A stretch of DNA of 43,887 bases from UBA8290 sp964230965 (lineage in GTDB: Bacteria > Bacillota_I > Bacilli_A > Acholeplasmatales > Acholeplasmataceae): positions 1-43,887 of the forward strand of contig CAXRJA010000073.1 in NCBI GenBank assembly GCA_964230965.1, read 5' to 3'. Under the pieces are notes generated by a model that was not told the DNA's origin, ran no database searches, and saw only the letters and a list, made by a program, of their open reading frames with translations. This document shows positions 1 through 6,766 of this stretch, piece by piece; position 1 is the stretch's first letter, and each line of letters opens with the position of its first letter. The translations under genes and the position numbers were made by a program.

Positions 1-411
1 CTTAGTTTGATCATCCTTTTATTTATCGGTATTTTTGTGAAAGTGATGTATCAAAAGCTTTTTTTAATGACTTATGATGAAAATTATGCATTGTTTTTAA
101 AAGTAAATGTCACATTGATACGATACATTCTAGCAATTTTAACATCATTATTTATTGTCATTGGCGTACGTTCAATCGGGGTTCTACTCATTACTTCGCT
201 TATTATTTTTCCAGCCGCTATCGCCTCTAGAATATCTCACACTTTTAAATACACACTTCTTTTAGGTGTCATCATTGCGACTTTATCAGCCGTCATTGGC
301 ATCTTAATTTCACATCCACTCAATATTCCTGCAAGTGCGTCAATTATTTTAATTTACACAATCTTTTTCATACTAAGTTTTGCTTTTAAACGTGGAGGTA
401 TTCAAACATGA
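1..411 (+). CDS. Metal ABC transporter permease (ZnuB/MntB-type), C-terminal part
   Basis: Reading frame is open from base 1, so the 5' end lies outside the window; 136 residues are visible. They contain about four hydrophobic segments and the pattern GVLLITSLIIFPAAIA followed by a late PASASIILIY stretch, typical of the C-terminal half of ABC-3 family permeases, which move zinc or manganese across the membrane with an ATPase and a binding lipoprotein. Its TGA stop overlaps the ATG of the Fur-family gene (ATGA), so the two are translationally coupled. A zinc uptake permease next to a Fur-type repressor suggests zinc rather than manganese, but the substrate is inferred from context only. Confidence 0.85.
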   Translation, partial: LSLIILLFIGIFVKVMYQKLFLMTYDENYALFLKVNVTLIRYILAILTSLFIVIGVRSIGVLLITSLIIFPAAIASRISHTFKYTLLLGVIIATLSAVIGILISHPLNIPASASIILIYTIFFILSFAFKRGGIQT

Positions 412-770
412 GAATGACATCACAAAGAAAAAAAATACTAGATGTGTTGCATCAACATGATTTACCCATGACATGCGATGATATTCATATGATGATCAAA
501 GATGATAAATTAAATTTATCTACAGTGTACAGGTCTCTTGAGAAATTTTATGAAGATCACCAAGTATTTAAAACGATTATCAATCAAAAACAGTATTATT
601 ATACTGGTCATCATCATCACTTCTTAGTATGTATTGGTTGCGAAAAAATGATACCTGTTGGTTGCCATATCGAGGGTAAAGAAAAAGCCATTGGGCAACC
701 CTATGGCTTTCAAGTAACTCATCACGATATGACGTTATATGGATATTGTGACCATTGCCAAACGCATTAA
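408..770 (+). CDS. Fur-family metal-dependent repressor, probably Zur
   Basis: 120 residues, slightly short for Fur (135-150). The winged-helix DNA-binding part has a recognition helix around residues 36-47 (NLSTVYRSLEKF). A four-histidine run at 68-71 and two Cys pairs, C75/C78 and C114/C117, give the usual structural zinc site of Fur proteins. Coupled by ATGA overlap to the upstream metal permease, it probably represses metal uptake when zinc is plentiful; Zur is inferred from the neighbour, and Fur or PerR cannot be excluded. The 3' end overlaps the convergent aldo/keto reductase gene by 4 bases. Confidence 0.85.
   Translation: MRMTSQRKKILDVLHQHDLPMTCDDIHMMIKDDKLNLSTVYRSLEKFYEDHQVFKTIINQKQYYYTGHHHHFLVCIGCEKMIPVGCHIEGKEKAIGQPYGFQVTHHDMTLYGYCDHCQTH
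684..710 (-). terminator. Terminator of the aldo/keto reductase gene, inside fur
   Basis: Stem AAAGCCAT/ATGGCTTT with a further GGG/CCC pairing above one A·A mismatch. On the minus strand it is followed by TTTTTCTTT (A-run at 682-686 on plus). It lies within the fur coding region, about 57 bases past the reductase stop. Confidence 0.7.
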
Positions 771-1597
771 CCAAAACGTCTTGGATCTTCTGAAAGTTGA
801 TCTAATAATAAAACATCTTCTTTTGAAATTGAAAAATCTAAGTCTGCATTTTCTTCCATGCGGACTTTTTTTGTTGATTTAGGAAGTGGCAGTGTGTTGT
901 GTTCTAATGTGTAACGAATGAGTATTTGTGCAGGTGTTCTTTGATATTTTTCTGCAAGTGATACAACGAGTGGGATCTTTAGAGCATGTCCAATCGCAAG
1001 CGGTGAATATGCTTCAACTAATATATGATTGTCTTGACAAAATGCAATCGTCTGTTTTTGTTTTTGAAAGTGACCAGCAAAAAATGCGATCTGATTCACG
1101 TGAGGTACTACACCAGTTCTAGCGATTAAATCTTTCAAGTCATCCACATTAAAATTTGAGACACCGATGGCACGAATTTTTTTTGATTCATAAAGTTCTA
1201 CCATTTTTTTCCAGGCTTCTGCGTTACCCTCTTTACAATCTTGACCAATGTTTGACCATGGCCATGGTGCATGGATTAAATATAAGTCTAAATAATCTAA
1301 TTGTAATCGTTTGAGTGTTTCATGAAAATACGATTCTGTTTCATCATATGTTTTAATATGTGAAGGTAATTTTGACGTTACAAAGAGTTCAGACCTCTTT
1401 ATATGCGCATCTTTAATAGCTTGGCCAACACTCACTTCATTTTCATAAACATAAGCTGTATCAATATGTATATAGCCTACTTCTAGCGCATCTTTAACAG
1501 CTTGATAGGCGATATCACCATTTGGTACTTGCCAAGTCCCAAATCCAACTTTAGGAATATTAACACCATTATATAATTGAAATGTTTCTTTTAACAT
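767..1597 (-). CDS. Aldo/keto reductase
   Basis: 276 residues, the normal length for AKR5-type enzymes, which reduce aldehydes or ketones with NADPH in the cytoplasm. The TIM-barrel signature is present: KVGFGTWQVP near the start and the catalytic tetrad D46 (IDTAYVYENE), Y51, K76 (TSKLP) and H109 (LIHAPWP), followed by IGVSNF and the C-terminal IPLVVSLAEKY and PLPKS patterns used for cofactor binding. The start has a strong AAGGAGG site, which is also the tail of the upstream membrane-protein gene (10-base gap), so the two form an operon. The physiological substrate cannot be told. Confidence 0.92.
   Translation of the reverse strand: MLKETFQLYNGVNIPKVGFGTWQVPNGDIAYQAVKDALEVGYIHIDTAYVYENEVSVGQAIKDAHIKRSELFVTSKLPSHIKTYDETESYFHETLKRLQLDYLDLYLIHAPWPWSNIGQDCKEGNAEAWKKMVELYESKKIRAIGVSNFNVDDLKDLIARTGVVPHVNQIAFFAGHFQKQKQTIAFCQDNHILVEAYSPLAIGHALKIPLVVSLAEKYQRTPAQILIRYTLEHNTLPLPKSTKKVRMEENADLDFSISKEDVLLLDQLSEDPRRFG
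840..872 (+). terminator. Terminator of fur, inside the aldo/keto reductase gene
   Basis: Ten-pair stem AAGTCTGCAT/ATGCGGACTT with one T·G pair and an 8-base loop, then seven T in a row (last two of the stem plus 868-872). It lies 70 bases past the fur stop and antisense to the reductase codons. Confidence 0.7.
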
Positions 1598-1607
1598 GTG
1601 ATCCTCC

Positions 1608-1979
1608 TTATTTGATCATTTTGTATATGATATATGTTGTTGAAGTGGCAATCAATAATAAGATGATGCCTATATAAAGATTTAAAAAAGCATATGTTGT
1701 AGATAATAATATTGTTCTAGAAATGTATAAACCGATATATATGTATAAACTATATTCTAGTAATGATTTTTCATTTGGTGTCATGAGCTTCATTTGTATA
1801 GATGCTTTTTGATAGTGCTTAAACATGAAAATGGCACATATAAAAGCGACAAAAAAGATCAATGCTTGCGCGAGTCCTTCTTCATTGATGATGGCGACTA
1901 ATATGGTGTAAATTGAAAGTAAGATTAACATGATGTGTGCATAAAATCTTAATAGTAAATATTTATATGGAATATTCAT
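1608..1979 (-). CDS. Small membrane protein of unknown function
   Basis: 123 residues from the ATG at 1979, chosen because AAAAGGAGT lies four bases upstream; a longer frame reaching 2057 would run into coaD. About four hydrophobic segments: roughly 11-31, 36-50, 72-88 and 93-117, with a charged stretch (YQKASIQMKLMTPNEKS) between them. No family is recognised. It precedes the aldo/keto reductase gene by 10 bases and probably shares its transcript. It diverges from coaD with only 41 bases between start codons. Confidence 0.7.
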   Translation of the reverse strand: MNIPYKYLLLRFYAHIMLILLSIYTILVAIINEEGLAQALIFFVAFICAIFMFKHYQKASIQMKLMTPNEKSLLEYSLYIYIGLYISRTILLSTTYAFLNLYIGIILLLIATSTTYIIYKMIK

Positions 1980-1993
1980 AATGACTCCTTTTA

Positions 1994-2002
1994 TGTTATA
2001 AT
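1994..2002 (+). promoter_or_regulatory. Extended -10 promoter of coaD
   Basis: TGTTATAAT, a perfect extended -10 with no convincing -35. The expected transcript start falls near 2009, at the ribosome binding site GAGGT (2009-2013), so the leader would be about 12 bases. Confidence 0.7.
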
Positions 2003-2020
2003 GCATGTGAGGTAAATCAA

Positions 2021-2506
2021 ATGAGAAAAGCAATGTATCCAGGTACATTTGATCCAATTACAAAAGGACATGTCGATGTCATCGAACGTGCAGCTAATCT
2101 AGTCGATACTCTCTATGTTATTGTTGCAGACAATATGCATAAATCACGTTCATTCTCTGTTGAAAAAAGAATTGAATTTGTTCAAAAAGCAACAAAACAT
2201 ATTCCGAATCTTATCATCACATCTACAAGTGACCTTGTTGTGAGATATGCGCAAGAACATGACATTCAACTATTAGTGAGAGGACTTAGAAATATTCAAG
2301 ACTACGAAAATGAATATGCACTCTATCAATATAACAGAAATATCAATCCTAACATTGAAACCGTCATTTTATTTCCATCTTCTAGAAATCATTTTGTATC
2401 ATCTTCTGCAATTAAAGAATTGATTTTCCATGGTGCAGATATCGATCTCTATATTCCAGAAGTCATCATTGAAGACGTTCAAAAAGGCATTCTAAGTCAA
2501 AAGTAA
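2021..2506 (+). CDS. coaD: Phosphopantetheine adenylyltransferase
   Basis: 161 residues, the family length. CoaD transfers AMP from ATP to 4'-phosphopantetheine, the penultimate step of coenzyme A synthesis. Seen: PGTFDPITKGHVDV at 7-20 with the nucleotidyltransferase TxGH motif (T14-H17), LLVRGLRN at 84-91, and SSSAIKEL at 127-134 matching the ISSTxIR-type motif. Ribosome binding site GAGGT at 2009-2013. The 3' end overlaps the convergent Cof-type phosphatase gene by 15 bases, and the apparent terminator lies inside that gene. Confidence 0.97.
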   Translation: MRKAMYPGTFDPITKGHVDVIERAANLVDTLYVIVADNMHKSRSFSVEKRIEFVQKATKHIPNLIITSTSDLVVRYAQEHDIQLLVRGLRNIQDYENEYALYQYNRNINPNIETVILFPSSRNHFVSSSAIKELIFHGADIDLYIPEVIIEDVQKGILSQK

Positions 2507-3274
2507 TTGATGTTTGATAAAAAATTCATATAATAAATCGTGTTTTATATGAGGGGCAATGAATGTTGCCTCTTTTTTTAATGCAACAAATCTTGAATTA
2601 TCCATTGCAATGCCAATATCTGCTATCTTTATCATGGAGACATCGTTTAATCCATCGCCAACAGTAATCAATTGATCATATGGATTTAATTGTCTTAAAT
2701 ACTCAATTCCTGAAGCTTTATGCACATGTGGATAAATAAAATCTGCACCTCCAACATGCCAAGGAAAACAATGAAATTGAGTAAGCTTATGAGCGACTTC
2801 TTTAATATCATCATCTGAATCTGCAAATATCCACAACTGATAAATGCGCTGATTTAAGTAAAATTGAGGATCTACGATTGGATGTATCCCTCTTAGTGTT
2901 TGCATGGCATGATTCACACGTGCATCTGGATACAAAATTGCATCATCTTTTTCACTTACCATACCAATATTAATATTGGTGTCTTTTAAGATCGTGAACA
3001 CATGCTCGATGTCTTTTATCAAAATCGGAATGTCATGAACGAGTGTGCCATTAATATAAAGCATTGCACCATTAATCAGTACCATATGATCAAACAAAGG
3101 TATGATGTCTTTAACAATTGTGAGTTTTTCTAAACTTCTTCCTGTCGCCAAACCTAAAATTGTATCTGGTTGTTTTTTTAATGCATGCAAAAGTTTTAAG
3201 GTATTCGGTAAAATGCGTCCTTCATCATTAAAAAATAAAGTATTATCTAAGTCAAAATAATAGGCTTTTTTCAT
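2492..3274 (-). CDS. Cof-type HAD-family phosphatase
   Basis: 260 residues from the ATG at 3274 (GAGG six bases upstream); an upstream extension to 3319 has no ribosome binding site and would cross the promoter. HAD motif I is FDLDNTL with nucleophile D8 and acid/base D10; motif II lies near ATGRS; motif IV is GDGLNDVSMIKIADIGIAM. The long cap between motifs II and III marks the Cof/YxeH (type IIB) group, which dephosphorylates sugar phosphates, flavin mononucleotide or similar metabolites. The substrate is not predictable. Monocistronic, convergent with coaD. Confidence 0.9.
   Translation of the reverse strand: MKKAYYFDLDNTLFFNDEGRILPNTLKLLHALKKQPDTILGLATGRSLEKLTIVKDIIPLFDHMVLINGAMLYINGTLVHDIPILIKDIEHVFTILKDTNINIGMVSEKDDAILYPDARVNHAMQTLRGIHPIVDPQFYLNQRIYQLWIFADSDDDIKEVAHKLTQFHCFPWHVGGADFIYPHVHKASGIEYLRQLNPYDQLITVGDGLNDVSMIKIADIGIAMDNSRFVALKKEATFIAPHIKHDLLYEFFIKHQLLLT
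2552..2579 (+). terminator. Terminator of coaD, inside the HAD phosphatase gene
   Basis: Stem AGGGGCAA/TTGCCTCT (eight pairs, one G·T), 6-base loop, then six T at 2574-2579. It lies 46 bases past the coaD stop within the convergent coding region. Confidence 0.65.
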
Positions 3275-3289
3275 ATTTTCCTCACACTT

Positions 3290-3298
3290 ATTATAGCA
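3290..3298 (-). promoter_or_regulatory. Extended -10 promoter of the HAD phosphatase gene
   Basis: On the minus strand TGCTATAAT, 15 bases upstream of the ATG at 3274. The leader would be about 9 bases. Confidence 0.65.
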
Positions 3299-3331
3299 TA
3301 TGAGCGTGAAAGCTATCATTTCATCGCGAAA

Positions 3332-3340
3332 TGTTATACA
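3332..3340 (+). promoter_or_regulatory. Extended -10 promoter of rnj
   Basis: TGTTATACA; transcript start expected near 3347, before the GGAGGA ribosome binding site at 3364-3369. Confidence 0.5.
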
Positions 3341-3374
3341 ATAAAGATAACTAGTAACGATTCGGAGGAAAGAT

Positions 3375-5066
3375 ATGAGTCAAGACTTGCTTAAATCAGG
3401 CGAGATAGGTTTTTTCGCTTTAGGTGGTTTGGGTGAAGTTGGGAAAAATATGTATGTGTATGAAATCGAGAAACAACTTTTCGTTGTCGATTCTGGCATA
3501 TTATTTCCCGATGAACACTTATTAGGAATAGATTACGTCATTCCAGATTTTTCATATTTAGAACAAAACCAAGATCGTATTGTCGGTCTTTTTATCACGC
3601 ACGGTCATGAAGATCACATAGGAAGTATCCCGTATTTATTAAAACAAGTAAAAATACCAAAAATATATGCTGCTGGAATTGCAGTTGATTTCATTGAACA
3701 TAAATTAAATGAACACAACTTATCATCCGTACCACCCATTGAAGAATTTAAAAGCTATTATAAATATACATTTAAAAATACTGAAGTTTCATTTATAAGG
3801 TTGACACATTCAATTCCAGATATGTATGGCATCGTCTTTAGAACACCACTTGGGATTTTATTTCATACAGGTGATTTTAAAATTGACTTCACACCTGTTG
3901 GTCCCCCAGCAGAATATCATAAGCTGACACAAATCGGACAAGAAGGTGTGCTTCTTTTATGTAGTGATTCTACCAATGCAGAACGTGACGATGTGATTCA
4001 ATCAGAAAGTGTGATTGGTGAATCTATTAACGAACTTTTTGCAAACATTCGTGGACGTATCATCATTGCAACGTTTGCTTCGAATGTCTATAGAATTCAA
4101 CAAATTATTGAATCTGCTATTAAAAATCAGCGAAAAATTGCTGTATTCGGACGTTCTATGGAGCGTGCCATTGAAATAGGCATTCAAAGTGGTTACATAA
4201 AAATCCCTAAAGATGCCATCATTAAGCCAGAACATGTTTCTAAAATGAATCCCTCTGAAATCGTGATTTTAGTGACAGGTTCTCAAGGTGAACCGCTTGC
4301 AGCACTCACAAGAATCGCGACGAATAATCATCGTTTCATTCAAGCAATGGCAGGTGATACGGTTGTATTTTCCTCTTCTCCTATCCCTGGTAATTCTGAA
4401 CCTATCAACAAAACAATCGATAAATTGTACCGACTCAATGTCAATGTCATCACACATGGTCCGATTGCAGATACACATACATCTGGACACGGGAATCGTA
4501 GTGATCTAAAAATGATGTTATCACTCCTTAAACCCAAAATGTTTATTCCAGTCCATGGTGAACACCGCATGCAAAGACATCATCAAGACTTAGCATTACA
4601 ATGCGGTGTTAATAAGAAACATATTCTTATTTTGGATAATGGTGATGTTGCTGCCATTTCAAAAAATCACATACGTCTTGCAGGCTCAGTGCCATCCGGT
4701 GAAGTTTATATCGATGGGACTGGTGTTGGAGATATTGGATCAAAAGTGATTAAAGAAAGAAAAGTATTATCTGAAGAGGGCTTATTTTCGATCATTATCA
4801 CGTACGATGGTAAAACAAGAAAACTCCTGAATCATCCAACCGTCATCTCTCGAGGTTTCATTTATATGAAAGGTAATGAAGCCATCACCTCAAGTCTATC
4901 CAATGAAGTTGAATCTTTAATTCACCAAGAACTCAATAAAAAAATGATCAATCCACAAACAATGAAACAAGTAGTGATTGATCATTTATCTCAAATTATT
5001 CATAAGCTTACGCTTCGAAAACCTTTAATTATTCCGATTCTTGTCGACTTAGCCCAACAAAGTTAA
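3375..5066 (+). CDS. rnj: Ribonuclease J
   Basis: 563 residues. RNase J is a metallo-beta-lactamase/beta-CASP nuclease with 5'-3' exonuclease and endonuclease activity on mRNA and rRNA precursors. Seen: GGLGEVGKNMYVYE at the start, the zinc-binding HGHEDHIG (H76, H78, D80, H81), HTGDFKID, then the beta-CASP region with GRSMERA, TGSQGEP, SSSPIPGNE-type and HVSGH-like HTSGHG motifs, and a final PVHGEHR before the C-terminal dimerisation domain. Strong GGAGGA site six bases before the ATG. The stop codon sits in the loop of the terminator hairpin. Only one RNase J is visible, so whether it corresponds to J1 or J2 is open. Confidence 0.95.
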   Translation: MSQDLLKSGEIGFFALGGLGEVGKNMYVYEIEKQLFVVDSGILFPDEHLLGIDYVIPDFSYLEQNQDRIVGLFITHGHEDHIGSIPYLLKQVKIPKIYAAGIAVDFIEHKLNEHNLSSVPPIEEFKSYYKYTFKNTEVSFIRLTHSIPDMYGIVFRTPLGILFHTGDFKIDFTPVGPPAEYHKLTQIGQEGVLLLCSDSTNAERDDVIQSESVIGESINELFANIRGRIIIATFASNVYRIQQIIESAIKNQRKIAVFGRSMERAIEIGIQSGYIKIPKDAIIKPEHVSKMNPSEIVILVTGSQGEPLAALTRIATNNHRFIQAMAGDTVVFSSSPIPGNSEPINKTIDKLYRLNVNVITHGPIADTHTSGHGNRSDLKMMLSLLKPKMFIPVHGEHRMQRHHQDLALQCGVNKKHILILDNGDVAAISKNHIRLAGSVPSGEVYIDGTGVGDIGSKVIKERKVLSEEGLFSIIITYDGKTRKLLNHPTVISRGFIYMKGNEAITSSLSNEVESLIHQELNKKMINPQTMKQVVIDHLSQIIHKLTLRKPLIIPILVDLAQQS

Positions 5067-5933
5067 CACTTTGTTGGTTTTTTTTATGAACGTATCATCT
5101 ACGTTAAATACTTCTCCTAACATCGCACCAATGAGCATCCCTCTGTCTGAGGACGCACCACCAATTTTAGTATTTAAGTGTAACCCCTCTTTAAAACTAT
5201 TACTATGATAAACAACATGAAAAATTACCGGTACTGCATGATCAATATGACATGCAGTGCCAGCATATTTTGAAATATATTTTTTTGAATCTGTCATTTC
5301 TGTTGCTTTAACAAAGGTTTCTTTTTTATCTTCAGGAAGTCCATTCATAATGTCTAATATGAGGGCCTTATGTGGTTTTGTTTTGGCATGTTTAAAGAAC
5401 GTATCAAGCATATTAAAATATAATAAATAATCTGGATGACTTGCAAAAACATGTGTAAATTTTAGTGCACGTGATGTTGTGAGTCCAACTTGATGACATA
5501 CTAAATACGGAACAAATCCAACAAGTTGATCATCATCAAATGGTCTAGAAAAGAAATCAGGATTGTTTTCCATTGATTTACGATCTTCTAGTAATTTTCT
5601 ACCATATGCTTCGATATATCCTTGATAATCACTACCTTCTTTGATATGCTCGTAAATCAAATCATCATATTGATCAAATGGATATTGAGGATGTTGTTTA
5701 AGCGTTTGATATAACCATATCGCAATATTCCCTTGAAAAGATACATCACCAATGGATGCATTTGGATATGAAAAATAACTCTTCTTTGATTGATCATATA
5801 ATGTTTGATCAGGTGTTAAAAATAAAATGTCTTGTTTTTTAGATAATCTTTCTAAAAACGGCATATCATAAATCCAGTTAAGCCCTAAAGCGGCTGCATT
5901 ACCTATGAGTGCGTTTCTTAATATGTGTTCCAT
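5049..5933 (-). CDS. ADP-ribosylglycohydrolase-family protein, atypical active site
   Basis: 294 residues. The start resembles the HWIYD subgroup of the ADP-ribosylglycohydrolase (ARH/DraG) fold: IGNAAALGLNWIYD (10-23), then IGDVSFQGNIAIWLYQTL, where family members have a metal-binding Asp-rich or GDxxxxGDQ segment, and near the end GGASSDRGMLIGAMLG in place of the usual GGDxxxRG/GGDTDT. The Asp normally found in this last motif is Ala, so metal binding may be altered. The family removes ADP-ribose from proteins or nucleic acids or cleaves related N-glycosides. It is third in an operon after uvrC and an exonuclease (16-base overlap; AGGAGGT site), which hints at a nucleic-acid repair role. 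Family assignment is good, activity uncertain. Confidence 0.75.
   Translation of the reverse strand: MEHILRNALIGNAAALGLNWIYDMPFLERLSKKQDILFLTPDQTLYDQSKKSYFSYPNASIGDVSFQGNIAIWLYQTLKQHPQYPFDQYDDLIYEHIKEGSDYQGYIEAYGRKLLEDRKSMENNPDFFSRPFDDDQLVGFVPYLVCHQVGLTTSRALKFTHVFASHPDYLLYFNMLDTFFKHAKTKPHKALILDIMNGLPEDKKETFVKATEMTDSKKYISKYAGTACHIDHAVPVIFHVVYHSNSFKEGLHLNTKIGGASSDRGMLIGAMLGEVFNVDDTFIKKTNKVLTLLG
5054..5085. terminator. Terminator between rnj and the ADP-ribosylglycohydrolase gene
   Basis: Perfect ten-pair stem CCAACAAAGT/ACTTTGTTGG, loop TAAC, then eight T on the plus strand. The rnj stop TAA (5064-5066) is in the loop, and the minus-strand gene also runs through the hairpin and stops at 5049. 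Clearly a terminator for rnj; on the minus strand the T-run is missing, so its role there is less sure. Confidence 0.85.
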
Positions 5934-6766
5934 AAATACCTCCTGTGTGCTTGCATAAGTTTCATAAATGCTTTTGTTATATACATGGTCATTTTTGCAT
6001 CATCAAGTGCATCATGCGATTGTGTTACTGTATCTTTAGAATACATTTGATATGCTTTAACTAATCCTAAGTCATCTTTTAAATGATAATAATCTTTATG
6101 AAGTTTTAACATATCAATAAAGTCTATTGATTCTAGTAATGGGGGTTTTTGATGAATATTAAAAGAGTCTTTTAGTACTTGTATGTCGTTTTTTCCCCAG
6201 ACTACCCATTTTGGTTGATATGTTTTTTTGATATAATCTATCGTTTCATATAGTAACGCATATGGCATTGCTTGCTGGTCATAGATCTTTTGATCTAATT
6301 TCAAGAATTTTTTTGTTCTCTCTGTCAAAGGATGTTTATGTTGATCGTATAAATAATGACTCGATTCATACAATGGTGTAAACATATGATCTGTAACCAC
6401 TAATCCAAACTGAATAATTTCTGATTGGAAATAGCCTTTATGTTTATAACTCGGCATACTCATCTCAAAATCTAAAAAGACAAAGTGCTTAATGTCTTCC
6501 ATGAATGTTTGCATATCAAGTCTCAACATATCAATATCATAAAGCATTCGATACGGTTTTAATGAAATCACTTGTTTAAATGTTTTTACTTTGTGTAAAT
6601 ATCGATGCACCCGTTTTGTATCCACATCAATTAACATTCCTTGATTCAAAACCGGTAGAAAAATAGAAGCAATTTTATGACTTAATAAAAGTTTTATCAG
6701 ACGTCTATTTTCTCTAATGTATACGTATCGCTTTTCATAATCCATGCTGTAAATGATCGCTCTCAT
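5918..6766 (-). CDS. DEDDh 3'-5' exonuclease-like protein
   Basis: 282 residues. The first 90 or so are a basic domain of unknown type (RRLIKLLLSHKIASIFLPV). An RNase T/DnaQ-like exonuclease domain follows: motif I FLDFEMS with D99 and E101, an ExoII Asp at WVVWGKND (about 194), and motif III HDALDDAK with H251 and D256, all four acidic residues plus the His expected of an active DEDDh nuclease. Start chosen at the ATGA overlap with uvrC; the downstream gene overlaps by 16 bases. Being locked between UvrC and an ADP-ribosylglycohydrolase, it may trim DNA during repair, but RNA substrates are equally possible. Confidence 0.8.
   Translation of the reverse strand: MRAIIYSMDYEKRYVYIRENRRLIKLLLSHKIASIFLPVLNQGMLIDVDTKRVHRYLHKVKTFKQVISLKPYRMLYDIDMLRLDMQTFMEDIKHFVFLDFEMSMPSYKHKGYFQSEIIQFGLVVTDHMFTPLYESSHYLYDQHKHPLTERTKKFLKLDQKIYDQQAMPYALLYETIDYIKKTYQPKWVVWGKNDIQVLKDSFNIHQKPPLLESIDFIDMLKLHKDYYHLKDDLGLVKAYQMYSKDTVTQSHDALDDAKMTMYITKAFMKLMQAHRRYLWNTY

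Noticed and set aside
4002..4570. Open frames antisense to rnj and similar frames inside other genes
   Set aside because: They lie wholly within well-supported genes, have no ribosome binding sites and resemble no protein.
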